Assembly: GCA_938014245.1 (NCBI GenBank)
Contig: CALLSD010000010.1
Location: 1 to 37,507, forward strand
Length of the DNA stretch: 37,507 nucleotides
Direction: 5' to 3'
DNA from: an uncultured Actinomyces sp.
GTDB lineage: Bacteria > Actinomycetota > Actinomycetes > Actinomycetales > Actinomycetaceae
In this document: positions 1 to 8,583 of the stretch, piece after piece
Layout: each line of letters opens with the position of its first letter
How positions within the stretch are numbered: position 1 is the first letter of the stretch
Made by a program: the position numbers and the translations under genes
The notes under the pieces: generated by a model
What the model saw: only the letters and a program-made list of their open reading frames with translations
Databases searched by the model: none
What the model was told of the DNA's origin: nothing

Positions 1-87
1 TGTAACGGAGGGCACAATCGCGATGTCGGGTATTACATTATCGAAGCGATCTGGGAATGCAAATACAGGTTTCATGAAAACGGCTAG
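1..87 (+). CDS. Possible 3' end of an upstream gene (partial)
   Basis: Frame 1 is open from the window edge to a TAG at 85-87 and would encode about 28 residues ending in GYYIIEAIWECKYRFHENG. The stop lies 33 bp before the eccD start, a spacing that would suit the preceding gene of the same operon. I do not recognise the peptide. Another reading is that a gene ends at the TAA at 3-5 in frame 3, leaving this stretch as leader. The fragment is too short to choose between them. Confidence 0.3.
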   Translation, partial: CNGGHNRDVGYYIIEAIWECKYRFHENG

Positions 88-120
88 GCTTAGAGCAGGA
101 CACTTGAGCAAAGGAACCTC

Positions 121-1431
121 ATGGCAAGCACTACCGCATCCAGGCCTCCAGCCCTTATGCCCGTTAGCATTCGCATGGGTGAGAACACCGTCGACATGTC
201 GGTGCCGACCAATGTTGCACTGGCAGAATTTGCCCCAAATATTGTGTCGCAAATCACACAATTATCTGCGAGTTCTGCCTCTCAGGGCTATCGAATTACA
301 AATTCTCAGGGCAAGATCCTCGACCAAAGCCAGACTCTGATCAATCAGGGAATCCAAGCAGGATCCGTTCTGATTCTGTCGAAAATTGGCGACAGCACAC
401 AGGATTTGCGCTATGACGACCTGGTGGAAGCGGTAGGAACCGCGGTCGAAAATGATCAGGCTCCATGGAATTCTGACAATTCGGTCGATCTTAGCACACA
501 TGCTTCAGCGCTTTTAGTCCTCACAGCAGCCGTCCTCATCTTCACAGGCGGCCGCGGAAGCACCATGGGACTCATCGTCGGATTATCCGGTGCAGTCCTC
601 GCTTCCCTCGCATGCGCGGTCATCGCACGCAACTCATCACGCCTCGCACCCCTATCCCTTGCCCACTCAATTCCGATCCTCGCGGGCGCAGCTGTCATGA
701 GCGCAATTCCCGGCTCTTGGTCAGGTCTTCCCCTTGCAGGCTTTGGAATTGCAGCGATGCTCGCCGCCTCGGTACTCCTTGTCGTCCTCCCGAAAGCTCT
801 GCGCGGATCCATCACGGCACCGCTCACCTACGGTTTCTCGGCCACAGCAATTGGCCTATTGACTGGCTTCGCACACCTTTCCACGCAACGCGCAGCAAGT
901 GCGGTCTATACCTTATTAATAGTGCTTATTTTGATCGCACCCTGGTTTGCCATGGCCAGAATTCCTGTGCGCGTGACAGGAATCCAAGAAACCATCGATC
1001 CCTACGAGGTCGTCCACAAGGTTCACGAGGGTTATATTCTGACCGTTTCCCTCAAAACTGGTGCTTCACTGGGAAGCTTGATCTGTATCCCGCTCCTCCT
1101 CGATACACGCTATTCGCTGCTCCTCCTGATCTGTGCTGGTGTTGCACTCTTGCTCTCAACGCGCTCACTACGTTCACGCACCGAAGTCCTTATCGGCGCA
1201 CTTCTGGGAATCATCCTGATCCTCAGCGGCGCAATCGGAAGCGCAGTCTTGATGCCTCAAGCACTGATCCCCATTGTTTTGTTGCTCTTCCTTGCAACGG
1301 GATTGGTACTTGCACTGACGGTTATCGATCCCAAGATGCGTCCTTGGGTTACGCGAATCGCCGATACCTTCTCCCTAGTTAGTTTGCTAGCGCTTGTCCC
1401 AATCACAACGCTCGTGTGGGGGGTTTTCTAA
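121..1431 (+). CDS. eccD: Type VII (ESX) secretion integral membrane protein EccD
   Basis: EccD is the polytopic subunit of the ESX membrane complex and works with EccB, EccC and EccE. Residues ~13-90 form the ubiquitin-like cytosolic domain (LMPVSIRMGENTVDMSVP onwards). About 11 hydrophobic segments follow from residue ~127 to the C-terminus, the usual architecture. The length of 436 aa is slightly below that of the mycobacterial proteins. The ATG at 121 has AAAGGA about 6 nt upstream. The TAA overlaps the eccB ATG by one base, which implies translational coupling. Codon use includes TTA and ATA and looks more AT-rich than the housekeeping genes further right. The family assignment is firm. 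Which ESX type this is cannot be told from these genes alone, and the substrates and EccC must lie upstream of the window. Confidence 0.9.
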   Translation: MASTTASRPPALMPVSIRMGENTVDMSVPTNVALAEFAPNIVSQITQLSASSASQGYRITNSQGKILDQSQTLINQGIQAGSVLILSKIGDSTQDLRYDDLVEAVGTAVENDQAPWNSDNSVDLSTHASALLVLTAAVLIFTGGRGSTMGLIVGLSGAVLASLACAVIARNSSRLAPLSLAHSIPILAGAAVMSAIPGSWSGLPLAGFGIAAMLAASVLLVVLPKALRGSITAPLTYGFSATAIGLLTGFAHLSTQRAASAVYTLLIVLILIAPWFAMARIPVRVTGIQETIDPYEVVHKVHEGYILTVSLKTGASLGSLICIPLLLDTRYSLLLLICAGVALLLSTRSLRSRTEVLIGALLGIILILSGAIGSAVLMPQALIPIVLLLFLATGLVLALTVIDPKMRPWVTRIADTFSLVSLLALVPITTLVWGVF

Positions 1432-2774
1432 TGCCTTCTAATAAGGATATTCTGGAAGCTCAGCGCTTTAACCGCCGTAGACTTGTCACTGCCTTCACCT
1501 CGGGTACGCCCGGAGGTAAGGAGCTCGAGTCAAAATCAACCACCCGTCCGCTGATTGTCGGAGCTTCCGTAGCCGCAGTCGTCCTTCTCATTGCTGTAGC
1601 AATCGGTCGATTTTTACCGACTTTGCCTTCAGGTTGGGAAAACTCGCATCTCATTATGACTAAAGGCGAAGGCGCAAGATACTACTCGATCGAAGGTACT
1701 CTGCGCCCCATCTCGAACGTCACCTCAGCAAAGCTTCTGAGCGAAACCGGAAAGCTCGTGACTTCGTCGGTCTCAACATCTTCGCTTGAAGGGATTCCCC
1801 GCGGTAGCGCAATTGGACTGGCGGACGTTCCGGACGATATTCCCACAGCTAACCAACTCCACTCCTACGAGTGGACCTCGTGCGCTACAACCTCAGGAAT
1901 CAAAACTTGGGTTGCTGGTAACCCAAAGGGATTGGAAAGCGCTTCGACGGCTTTGGTCTCGAATGAGGGGCGTCTATATCTCGTTACTGGAGGAGTCCGT
2001 TACCCCATCGATATTGCGCATGCGCAAGCTGTTGTGAACGTTCTTGATCTTTCTGGACGGACGATTACTCCTGTTACCGCAAACTGGTTGAACTTATTTA
2101 CCGAAGGTTCAATGTTAGAGCCGCTCGAAATTCCTAACGTCGGACGCCCCGTGTCAGGCATGTCCCCACGCATCACCGCAGCACAAATCGGAACCATTAT
2201 TGAGGTTGATGAATCAGGTGCTCCCCGGCGCTACGTAATCACAGGTGACGGAACTATCACCCCGCTCACCGACTTTTCTTACAAACTCTACCAGGCCTCG
2301 TGGGCGGATCGAGGAAGCCCCCAAAACCTGATGATTGACCTCTCAGAGCTCGCATCGTTGACCGTTGTTACTCAAGGTATCGTCCCTTCAGACTGGCCAA
2401 CACAAGTTGGTGATGTGCTCGGACCCGGTGTCGCTCCCTGCGCGCAGCTCGCGATCAGCCACTCCAGGGCGTCTACAGTCCTCGTATCGCTTCCAACTAC
2501 TGAAATCACTCAGCAAAAACCACGTGAAGTTAACGTCCGTGGCGGATCCGGAGCACTGGTGCGTGCTTCTTCAGGTGGTTCAGGTGGACCAATCATTTTT
2601 ATTTCTGACCTCGGGAAGGCCCACGGACTCGGACCTAATCCTTCGGATTCCTTAGCCCACCTCGGCCTTCCGGAGACAGCAGTTTCTCCTCTTCCTGCTG
2701 CGTGGCTTGCTCTCGTCCCTGAAGGGCAAGAACTGACCACCAGCGCTGCTTGGGAAACGGTAGGTGCTCAGTGA
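1431..2774 (+). CDS. eccB: Type VII (ESX) secretion protein EccB
   Basis: EccB is the single-pass, mainly periplasmic subunit of the ESX membrane complex. The N-terminus (residues 1-39) carries the family's basic segment with QRFNRRRLVTAF. One transmembrane helix follows at ~40-61 (PLIVGASVAAVVLLIAVAIG), and then a long extracytoplasmic domain with two widely spaced cysteines (EWTSCATT and APCAQLA), as expected for the EccB repeat/core fold. I chose the ATG at 1431 over an in-frame GTG at 1416 because a run of G at 1418-1423 gives a well-placed ribosome binding site and the N-terminus then matches the family. The product is 447 aa. It is coupled to eccD upstream (TAATG) and to mycP downstream (GTGA). 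Confidence 0.9.
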   Translation: MPSNKDILEAQRFNRRRLVTAFTSGTPGGKELESKSTTRPLIVGASVAAVVLLIAVAIGRFLPTLPSGWENSHLIMTKGEGARYYSIEGTLRPISNVTSAKLLSETGKLVTSSVSTSSLEGIPRGSAIGLADVPDDIPTANQLHSYEWTSCATTSGIKTWVAGNPKGLESASTALVSNEGRLYLVTGGVRYPIDIAHAQAVVNVLDLSGRTITPVTANWLNLFTEGSMLEPLEIPNVGRPVSGMSPRITAAQIGTIIEVDESGAPRRYVITGDGTITPLTDFSYKLYQASWADRGSPQNLMIDLSELASLTVVTQGIVPSDWPTQVGDVLGPGVAPCAQLAISHSRASTVLVSLPTTEITQQKPREVNVRGGSGALVRASSGGSGGPIIFISDLGKAHGLGPNPSDSLAHLGLPETAVSPLPAAWLALVPEGQELTTSAAWETVGAQ

Positions 2775-4054
2775 AACAAGGCAAGAGTACTCTCTTCGCT
2801 TCATGCACAGCTATCCTTCTATGCGCTATAACAGCAGTCCCGACAAGTTATGCCGACACTCCAACTCCAGGGAATACGCAAGGATCGGAGCAAGGCAACT
2901 CACAACATAAAGGTGCTTCAGCCTCGAAAAAGACCGAAGAAGCATGCCAAATCGGCGTTGACAAATGGCTGACACAAATGCCCTCCGCGTATGCGTTCCT
3001 CGGCATGAAGGATGCCTTGGAGTTATCCCGCGGAAACGTCCGCGTTGCTGTCGTCGATTCCGGAGTCGCTGCAGGAAACGCGCATTTTCAGGGTGCAGTC
3101 GAACCCGGTGTTGATCTTGTCGAATCCGGTGATGGCCGAAAGGATGTTTCTGGACACGGGACCGCGGTAGCAGGACAGATTGCAGCGCGCGAAGTCCCTA
3201 ATTCCGGAGTCGTTGGCTTTGCTCCCCAATCAACAATAGTTCCTGTGAGGGTTTACATTGACGCGAGCGACGACAGCAAGCGCGCTGGTAAAGGTCCAAC
3301 AGCTACGCGGACAGCCGAAGGAATCCGTTGGGCAGCCGACCAGGGAATCCGAGTCATCGTCGTCCCTCAATCCTTAGCCTCTGACGACGCTGCCCTACGC
3401 GGGGCGACTGAATACGCCCACGCAAAGGGAGCGCTCGTTGTCGCTTCAGCTGGAAATGTTGAGCAAACTCCCAATGGCTCTCAAGACACCGCAGTACGTT
3501 TTCCGGCCGGCTATCAACAGGCTCTCTCGGTGACGGCGGTGGATGCTGCTGGAAATCCGACTGATGCTGTCGTCCACGGAACGCACGTTGAAATCGCAGC
3601 TCCCGGCGCACAGATCGCGACCACCTTCTTCGCCAACGGTGACTGTATGTTCGCTGCCCAGGGGGCGTCAACCTCGTACGCGACGGGATACGTGGGCGCA
3701 ATCACTGCACTGATTGCAGCACGCTATCCCGATGAAACGCCAGACCAGTGGAAGTACCGGCTCCTCGCAACTGCCTTGCGCAGCTCGCCTTCGCAGCGCA
3801 CCGCCGAGGAAGGGTGGGGAATCGTCGCCCCCTTCAATGCGCTCAATTTTGTGAACGACGGGACCATGCCCGGGCCCCAAAACCCGATCTACCCGCCGAT
3901 CCAAAAAACCGCGAACCCGGTCATGGTTAAACCGGATCTCCCCGTTGATACGACGACTCCGCGCCGGCTGTGGGCGCTTGGAATTTCCGGTGCGGGACTA
4001 ACCATTGTCATTGCAGTCCTGCTGATCCGCCGCCTCCGAACGAAAGACGAGTAG
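2771..4054 (+). CDS. mycP: Type VII secretion-associated serine protease, mycosin (S8 family)
   Basis: Mycosins are membrane-anchored subtilisin-like proteases that stabilise and process ESX systems on the outer face of the membrane. A signal peptide (SCTAILLCAITAVPTSYA) is followed by a Gln/Ser/Lys-rich propeptide-like stretch. The catalytic residues are visible: Asp96 in VAVVDSG, His129 in SGHGTAVAG, oxyanion Asn229 in ASAGN and Ser302 in TSYATGYVGA. A proline-rich linker leads to a C-terminal helix (LWALGISGAGLTIVIAVLLI) and a basic tail. I chose the GTG at 2771, which overlaps the eccB stop as GTGA; a TTG at 2750 would also give a long frame. The length of 427 aa is normal. In subtilases the motif is usually GTSxAAP; here it is STSYATG, with Ala-Pro replaced by Thr-Gly, so the active-site Ser is kept but its flank is divergent. 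Confidence 0.92.
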   Translation: MKQGKSTLFASCTAILLCAITAVPTSYADTPTPGNTQGSEQGNSQHKGASASKKTEEACQIGVDKWLTQMPSAYAFLGMKDALELSRGNVRVAVVDSGVAAGNAHFQGAVEPGVDLVESGDGRKDVSGHGTAVAGQIAAREVPNSGVVGFAPQSTIVPVRVYIDASDDSKRAGKGPTATRTAEGIRWAADQGIRVIVVPQSLASDDAALRGATEYAHAKGALVVASAGNVEQTPNGSQDTAVRFPAGYQQALSVTAVDAAGNPTDAVVHGTHVEIAAPGAQIATTFFANGDCMFAAQGASTSYATGYVGAITALIAARYPDETPDQWKYRLLATALRSSPSQRTAEEGWGIVAPFNALNFVNDGTMPGPQNPIYPPIQKTANPVMVKPDLPVDTTTPRRLWALGISGAGLTIVIAVLLIRRLRTKDE

Positions 4055-4123
4055 GGCGGCCAAGCGTTCCGCTCTTCGCGGAGTCCCCGCTCATCCGACG
4101 ACCCCGGTCGCCTTCCCGCTCGT

Positions 4124-6079
4124 CTAGTGAGCGCTGGATTGAGTTGTTGACGGAGTGCTCGGTTGAGTGCTCTTTTGCGCGCTTTGGCTTGGAGTGGGCT
4201 GCTCGATCAGCTGCCCATCATCTCCAATCTTCACGCAAGCCTTCGTCGGCTGCGAAGAACGGCCATTTTCAGCCACCGAAACAACCTCGATGCACACGTC
4301 ACCGGGAACGGTCTTCACGGAAACCGCATTCTGACGAGTATCCGCAACAACATCATCTTGGCCGGGCTTACTGACCGTGTAAACGTAACGCCTGCGGCCA
4401 GCCGAAGAGGAAGCAGCCGCGGGGTCCGTCCAACTCCACTGAATGTTATCCCCGTTCACGCGGGCAACGAGCTGCTCGACCGCCGGCGGAGGAACCGAAA
4501 CGGGGTCTTCTCCTTGCGCGCTTGTTGTTACGCTTGCGGAGGGAGTCGGGGTCGTATCGCCGACACCGACGATCTTCCCGCCACCCGTCAGCATTGCGAC
4601 AATAACCGCGCCTAAAACAACCATTCCCAAGACGACAAGCGCAACGATCGCGATAATTCTCTTCGGGCCCGAAGATCGACCATCTGGCAGATATCCCAAG
4701 GGATGCGAGGTATCGAAGGTGTTCTCGGTTGTATGCCCTGGAGCTCGCCACGAGTCCGGCGCAGGCGCATAGCCCGCCCCAAACGCCTCACTCGCCCCTC
4801 CCTCAGCTGCAGGCGCCTGACCCATCTGCGAATTAGCTCCGGAAGGATCCCCAAGTTCGGCGGCGCCGGCTTGCGTTGGCGCCGCACCTGAAGCACCCTC
4901 CTGAGCTGCATTGATCCCCGAGGCCGAGGCCGGGCTGGCAGGAACATCGCCGCCAGCCCCGCCCCCGGTAGGTGCGGGCGAAGTAAAGGAATAATCGGGA
5001 GCCGATGAGGGGCGAAGATCCACAGAAGACGGACGCAGGCGCGTACGCTCCGCATCAATCGATGGCATCGCACGAAGACGCGTTGCCTCGTCTTGAGCGG
5101 CTCCCCCGGGAAACTGATCCGACTGGTCCGCATTCCACGAAGCTGAAGCATCCCCCGAAGACCCCGATGCAGCCTGCCCACCAAAACTGGAGAGCGCATT
5201 TCCATCGCGCAACTCCATCTTCGTGACAGGACGCCCCATGAGCGTCTGGATTTCCTGGAGCTGACGGCCTAACTCGGCGGCAGAAGAGGTTCGCTTTCGA
5301 GGATCCAATTGCATCGCGTGGCGCAAGACCCGCTCGAGTTCCTTGGGGGCATCGGGGCGCGAAAGACCACGAATTCGCCCCTCGTACACGCGGGCGGCAA
5401 CAGAAGCTGCGCTATTGTCGCCAACCGGGTCCTCGAAAGGACTACGACCGCTCAGGAAAGTCCACAGCGTCGTTGCGAGCGCCCACACGTCCTGGGTCGG
5501 ATGCGCATGAGTCGAACGATTGTGCTGTTCCGGAGGCGCCCAAAGAACAGAAAAACCGTCCAAGCTTCCCTTCTCCAGAGCGCCGATGCGAGCAGCAACA
5601 CCAAAGTCACCCAACACCGGGTAGGAGTAGGAATCGAACATGACATTCGCGGGCTTGATATCGCGATGAACGTAGCCATTGCGGTGCAGCATTTCGACGC
5701 CGCCGCACAGCCTGATCACGACGTCAAGGGCGCGATCCACGGCCAAGGGCATTCGCCGTACCTGCTCGGCCACATTCGCTACTGGGCAAAACTCCATCTC
5801 CAGGTAGGGGCGACCATCTGGAGAGGTTCCAATGGAATACAACTCCACCACGGCGGGATGGCCGGCGATGGAGGTCATCACATCGGCCTCGTGGCGAATC
5901 TGCGCATACTCCACCTGATCGCCCACCGAGCGCGCAACCTTCACGGCAACTTCGCGCGCAGGCTGTTCTTGACGATACAGGTGCACGTCCGCGAAACCAC
6001 CCGAGCCGAGCGAACGCAGCCAGGTGTGACCGGGCAGTTCCGGGGGCGGAAGGCGACGTGCTGGAACCGAAGGCGTCAT
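4124..6079 (-). CDS. Transmembrane Ser/Thr protein kinase (PknB-like) with FN3-type ectodomain
   Basis: Residues ~20-290 form a eukaryotic-type kinase: glycine loop GSGGFADV (25-32), Lys47 in AVKVA, HRDIKPANV (138-146, Asp140), DFG (158-160) and APPEQ (181-185). A long Ala/Gly/Pro/Ser-rich linker leads to a transmembrane helix at ~471-494. An FN3-like external domain (~525-620, with QWSWTDP, YVYTV and CIEVVSVAENG) and a Ser/Thr tail follow. There are no PASTA repeats, so this is not the cell-wall PknB/StkP type. The 651-aa gene overlaps its upstream partner as ATGA and ends a five-gene cluster. In bifidobacteria a comparable kinase (Pkb2) belongs to the PFNA cluster. The activation segment between DFG and APPEQ has two Ser and no Thr. 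The kinase call is certain; the signal and substrates are inferred from context only. Confidence 0.9.
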   Translation of the reverse strand: MTPSVPARRLPPPELPGHTWLRSLGSGGFADVHLYRQEQPAREVAVKVARSVGDQVEYAQIRHEADVMTSIAGHPAVVELYSIGTSPDGRPYLEMEFCPVANVAEQVRRMPLAVDRALDVVIRLCGGVEMLHRNGYVHRDIKPANVMFDSYSYPVLGDFGVAARIGALEKGSLDGFSVLWAPPEQHNRSTHAHPTQDVWALATTLWTFLSGRSPFEDPVGDNSAASVAARVYEGRIRGLSRPDAPKELERVLRHAMQLDPRKRTSSAAELGRQLQEIQTLMGRPVTKMELRDGNALSSFGGQAASGSSGDASASWNADQSDQFPGGAAQDEATRLRAMPSIDAERTRLRPSSVDLRPSSAPDYSFTSPAPTGGGAGGDVPASPASASGINAAQEGASGAAPTQAGAAELGDPSGANSQMGQAPAAEGGASEAFGAGYAPAPDSWRAPGHTTENTFDTSHPLGYLPDGRSSGPKRIIAIVALVVLGMVVLGAVIVAMLTGGGKIVGVGDTTPTPSASVTTSAQGEDPVSVPPPAVEQLVARVNGDNIQWSWTDPAAASSSAGRRRYVYTVSKPGQDDVVADTRQNAVSVKTVPGDVCIEVVSVAENGRSSQPTKACVKIGDDGQLIEQPTPSQSAQKSTQPSTPSTTQSSAH

Positions 6080-8583
6080 GACTGGTGTCCTCTAAAAGGA
6101 TGGCGGAGGCGTCGACGAAGCACCCCAAGCGGAGACGCTCCATGCTTTTGGCGGTAGCGTGCGCTCAAGGAGGTCACAGATAAGGCGCGACGAATCCTGG
6201 TCCAACGCGACGCATTCGATTTCAGCTCACTGCTGAGTTCATCAACGATCTGCCACGATTCATCGGCCTGCTGCGCAAGGGCCTCGTCACCGGAGAAGTC
6301 CGCGGTATCGGCCGCGCGCGCAACGCGTACTGGTCTGGGCAATTCCTCACCAAACTGGTACCACTGCGCGTTCGACATCGATCCTGGCTTCGCGGCACTC
6401 GCCGGCCACAAAGGCGAAGAGGTGAGCATCCACGCGGCTTCCTGGCGAGTCATATCGGTTGGAACGACAACGCCCGCGTCGCGCGCGAGATCAACGACCT
6501 CATCCCACGAACCCGTAAGCGCACGTGAAGGCACAGCCCCGCGACGCTTCTTACGGCGACGACTCTTTGCCACAAGAATGGCAAGCAACGGAACCGTCAG
6601 CAAGGCAAGAACACCGCCACCGGTTGCAATAGCTCCCCACGGAATCTTCAAGCGAGAATCATCATTCGAATCCGAACCACGGTCCGACGTCGAAGGCGGA
6701 AGATCTGCCGGTTCTTCGGGAGGCTCCGGGGGTTGGAGCACCTGGGGACGCGGGACTGAGCGAGGACGAGTTTCCTCTGTAATCGGCTTCTGATCCCTGG
6801 GCGGTGTCGGGTCAAAAATAGCCCAGCCGACACCCTGGAATTCAACCTCAACCCACGCGTGAATATCTGAACCGCGCAGGTCAATGTCTCCACCCTTCGA
6901 GTCATTCGGGTAGGCGCCCATGACAACCCGAGCGTTCATGCCCAGGCTGTGCAGCATGAGGGCCATGAGCACGGAATACTGCTCATCGTCACCGATCATC
7001 TGCTCGCTCTCGAGCATGCGAGTCAAACGGTCCGCGCGGCTACCCGGGCGAGACTTGGGATCATCGGCGTTCTCGTAAAAGCCCTTCTCCTTCAGGTGAC
7101 GTTCGATCGCTCGAGCTTTAGCAAGGTCTCCCTGCTCGGCAGCAGACTTCTGGGTTGCGAACTCACGAATTTCGTCCGGGACACTGGTGTCTCCACCGGT
7201 ATAGGGCACGGCGTGCGTTCCGGAAAGCTGACCATCAGACCAGATCGGAACGATCATCGACTCCGTGGAATACTCCATGCTTCCGCCCTGGACATTCTTC
7301 GTGGTCGACAGCGCGGCATTAGCCCACGCATCGTAGTAAAGACCATCCTGAAGAGTCGTCGCTTGCGCGGTAGCTTGAGTACCCGAGGCCGATGTGTCCT
7401 GGTTGAAGACGATAGTCGAGGGGGTTCCCACGATGGGGACCCACGGCCCCAAAAGCTGCGAGGTCTTCAAGGACATCTGGGCTGTTGAGCTACCCTCGAC
7501 AGGCTTGTGCTGGGGCAAGGTCGATCCCACATGGATATAGCCGTTTGACGGTCCCCTACCCGGAGACAACATGGTCATCGTGGTGCCGTCGTAGCTATCC
7601 ATGACACCGATACGCACGCGCGCACCCTCGGGCAAACCATCCACGTGAATCAATGTGTCTTCTTTGAGGTCCACATTGTAGTGGCGGAAAGCAGACAGAG
7701 GCGAAGGATATTGGCGAGCATCCAACGGGGGTTGAACGACATCGCGAAGAACGATGCGCGAATACCACGGGCCGTAAAGGTTCGTCAGTGGAACAGCTGC
7801 GCCCGCAACCAGGGCAATAACCAAGAGCCCGCCCGCAATTTGGCGTCCCACGTGGATCGTGCCCTGCGACCCTCCCCGAGTTGTTTCACCCAGGGTCGTT
7901 GCCGCATCGGCATCGATCGCTCCTCCGACGCGAACGTCTAGACCGGCCTCGAGGCGACGATACTGTCCTGCCCACGCGCACCAGCCCAAGGCAAGCGCCC
8001 ACCACACAGCGACCAGGTAGATATTCGGGAAAGTTCCACCTTTACCCCACGCGATGCCAACAATGCCCATGATCGCAACAGGAAGAACCGCCGCGATCGC
8101 GCGTCCTGACCGCAGGACAAGGAGAGCTGCGATGAAAGAACACAGGAGTCCCGTCAGCCACGGAACCATCGTGGGACCGATGTACGCCGAGGCCGGAGGG
8201 GTAACAGTTAACAGGTCTTTCCACGAATACACGACCTGTAAAACCAAGAGCTGCAGGGTCCGGGCGGTCGGAAGGCCATAGAAAGTCGTCGAGGGATAAG
8301 CAGCCACTCCACCAACAAGGAAGTGGGTTGCAATGAGCCCCGCAATCGAAGAGATCGTATCCCAACGCCAGAAGGACGAGACCCACGCAACGAAAAGTCC
8401 CGCAGCAACGCCAGCGCCGGCGGCACGCAAGCCGGCCCACGATCCGAAGACGGCCTCGTGAATCCAGATTGTTGGAAGGAAAAGCGCAACCAAGCCGATG
8501 AGGAACCAGGCGGGCAAACCGGCGCGCGATACTTGGAAGCCCGCGCGCGCATCAAGATGAAGGCCTTGTGTCGATGTTGTCAT
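6076..8583 (-). CDS. TgpA-type transglutaminase-like membrane protein, catalytic Cys replaced
   Basis: The N-terminal ~250 residues hold several membrane helices (DUF3488/TgpA_N-like). An extracytoplasmic region follows, with a transglutaminase-core domain at ~490-600, then a Pro-rich linker, one more membrane helix at ~645-670 (IPWGAIATGGGVLALLTVPLLAILVA) and a cytoplasmic tail (DUF4129-like position). Family members normally use Cys-His-Asp. His575 (IHAWVEVEF) and Asp591 (AIFDPTPP) are present, but the Cys site reads GDDEQYSVLMALML with Asp533 in its place, so classical acyl transfer should not be possible. The start overlaps the DUF58 stop (ATGA) and the stop overlaps the kinase start (ATGA). 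DUF58-transglutaminase-MoxR neighbours are typical. The likely role is structural or binding within an envelope assembly system. The product is 835 aa. Confidence 0.85.
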   Translation of the reverse strand: MTTSTQGLHLDARAGFQVSRAGLPAWFLIGLVALFLPTIWIHEAVFGSWAGLRAAGAGVAAGLFVAWVSSFWRWDTISSIAGLIATHFLVGGVAAYPSTTFYGLPTARTLQLLVLQVVYSWKDLLTVTPPASAYIGPTMVPWLTGLLCSFIAALLVLRSGRAIAAVLPVAIMGIVGIAWGKGGTFPNIYLVAVWWALALGWCAWAGQYRRLEAGLDVRVGGAIDADAATTLGETTRGGSQGTIHVGRQIAGGLLVIALVAGAAVPLTNLYGPWYSRIVLRDVVQPPLDARQYPSPLSAFRHYNVDLKEDTLIHVDGLPEGARVRIGVMDSYDGTTMTMLSPGRGPSNGYIHVGSTLPQHKPVEGSSTAQMSLKTSQLLGPWVPIVGTPSTIVFNQDTSASGTQATAQATTLQDGLYYDAWANAALSTTKNVQGGSMEYSTESMIVPIWSDGQLSGTHAVPYTGGDTSVPDEIREFATQKSAAEQGDLAKARAIERHLKEKGFYENADDPKSRPGSRADRLTRMLESEQMIGDDEQYSVLMALMLHSLGMNARVVMGAYPNDSKGGDIDLRGSDIHAWVEVEFQGVGWAIFDPTPPRDQKPITEETRPRSVPRPQVLQPPEPPEEPADLPPSTSDRGSDSNDDSRLKIPWGAIATGGGVLALLTVPLLAILVAKSRRRKKRRGAVPSRALTGSWDEVVDLARDAGVVVPTDMTRQEAAWMLTSSPLWPASAAKPGSMSNAQWYQFGEELPRPVRVARAADTADFSGDEALAQQADESWQIVDELSSELKSNASRWTRIRRALSVTSLSARYRQKHGASPLGVLRRRLRHPFRGHQS

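Noticed and set aside
23..340. A 105-codon plus-strand frame starting behind GGAGG upstream of eccD
   Set aside because: Most of it overlaps eccD in another frame and the product has no recognisable features. The eccD start has its own ribosome binding site and a clear family match.
5309..6157. 282-codon plus-strand frame antisense to the kinase
   Set aside because: The kinase motifs on the minus strand are unambiguous; the antisense frame is a shadow.
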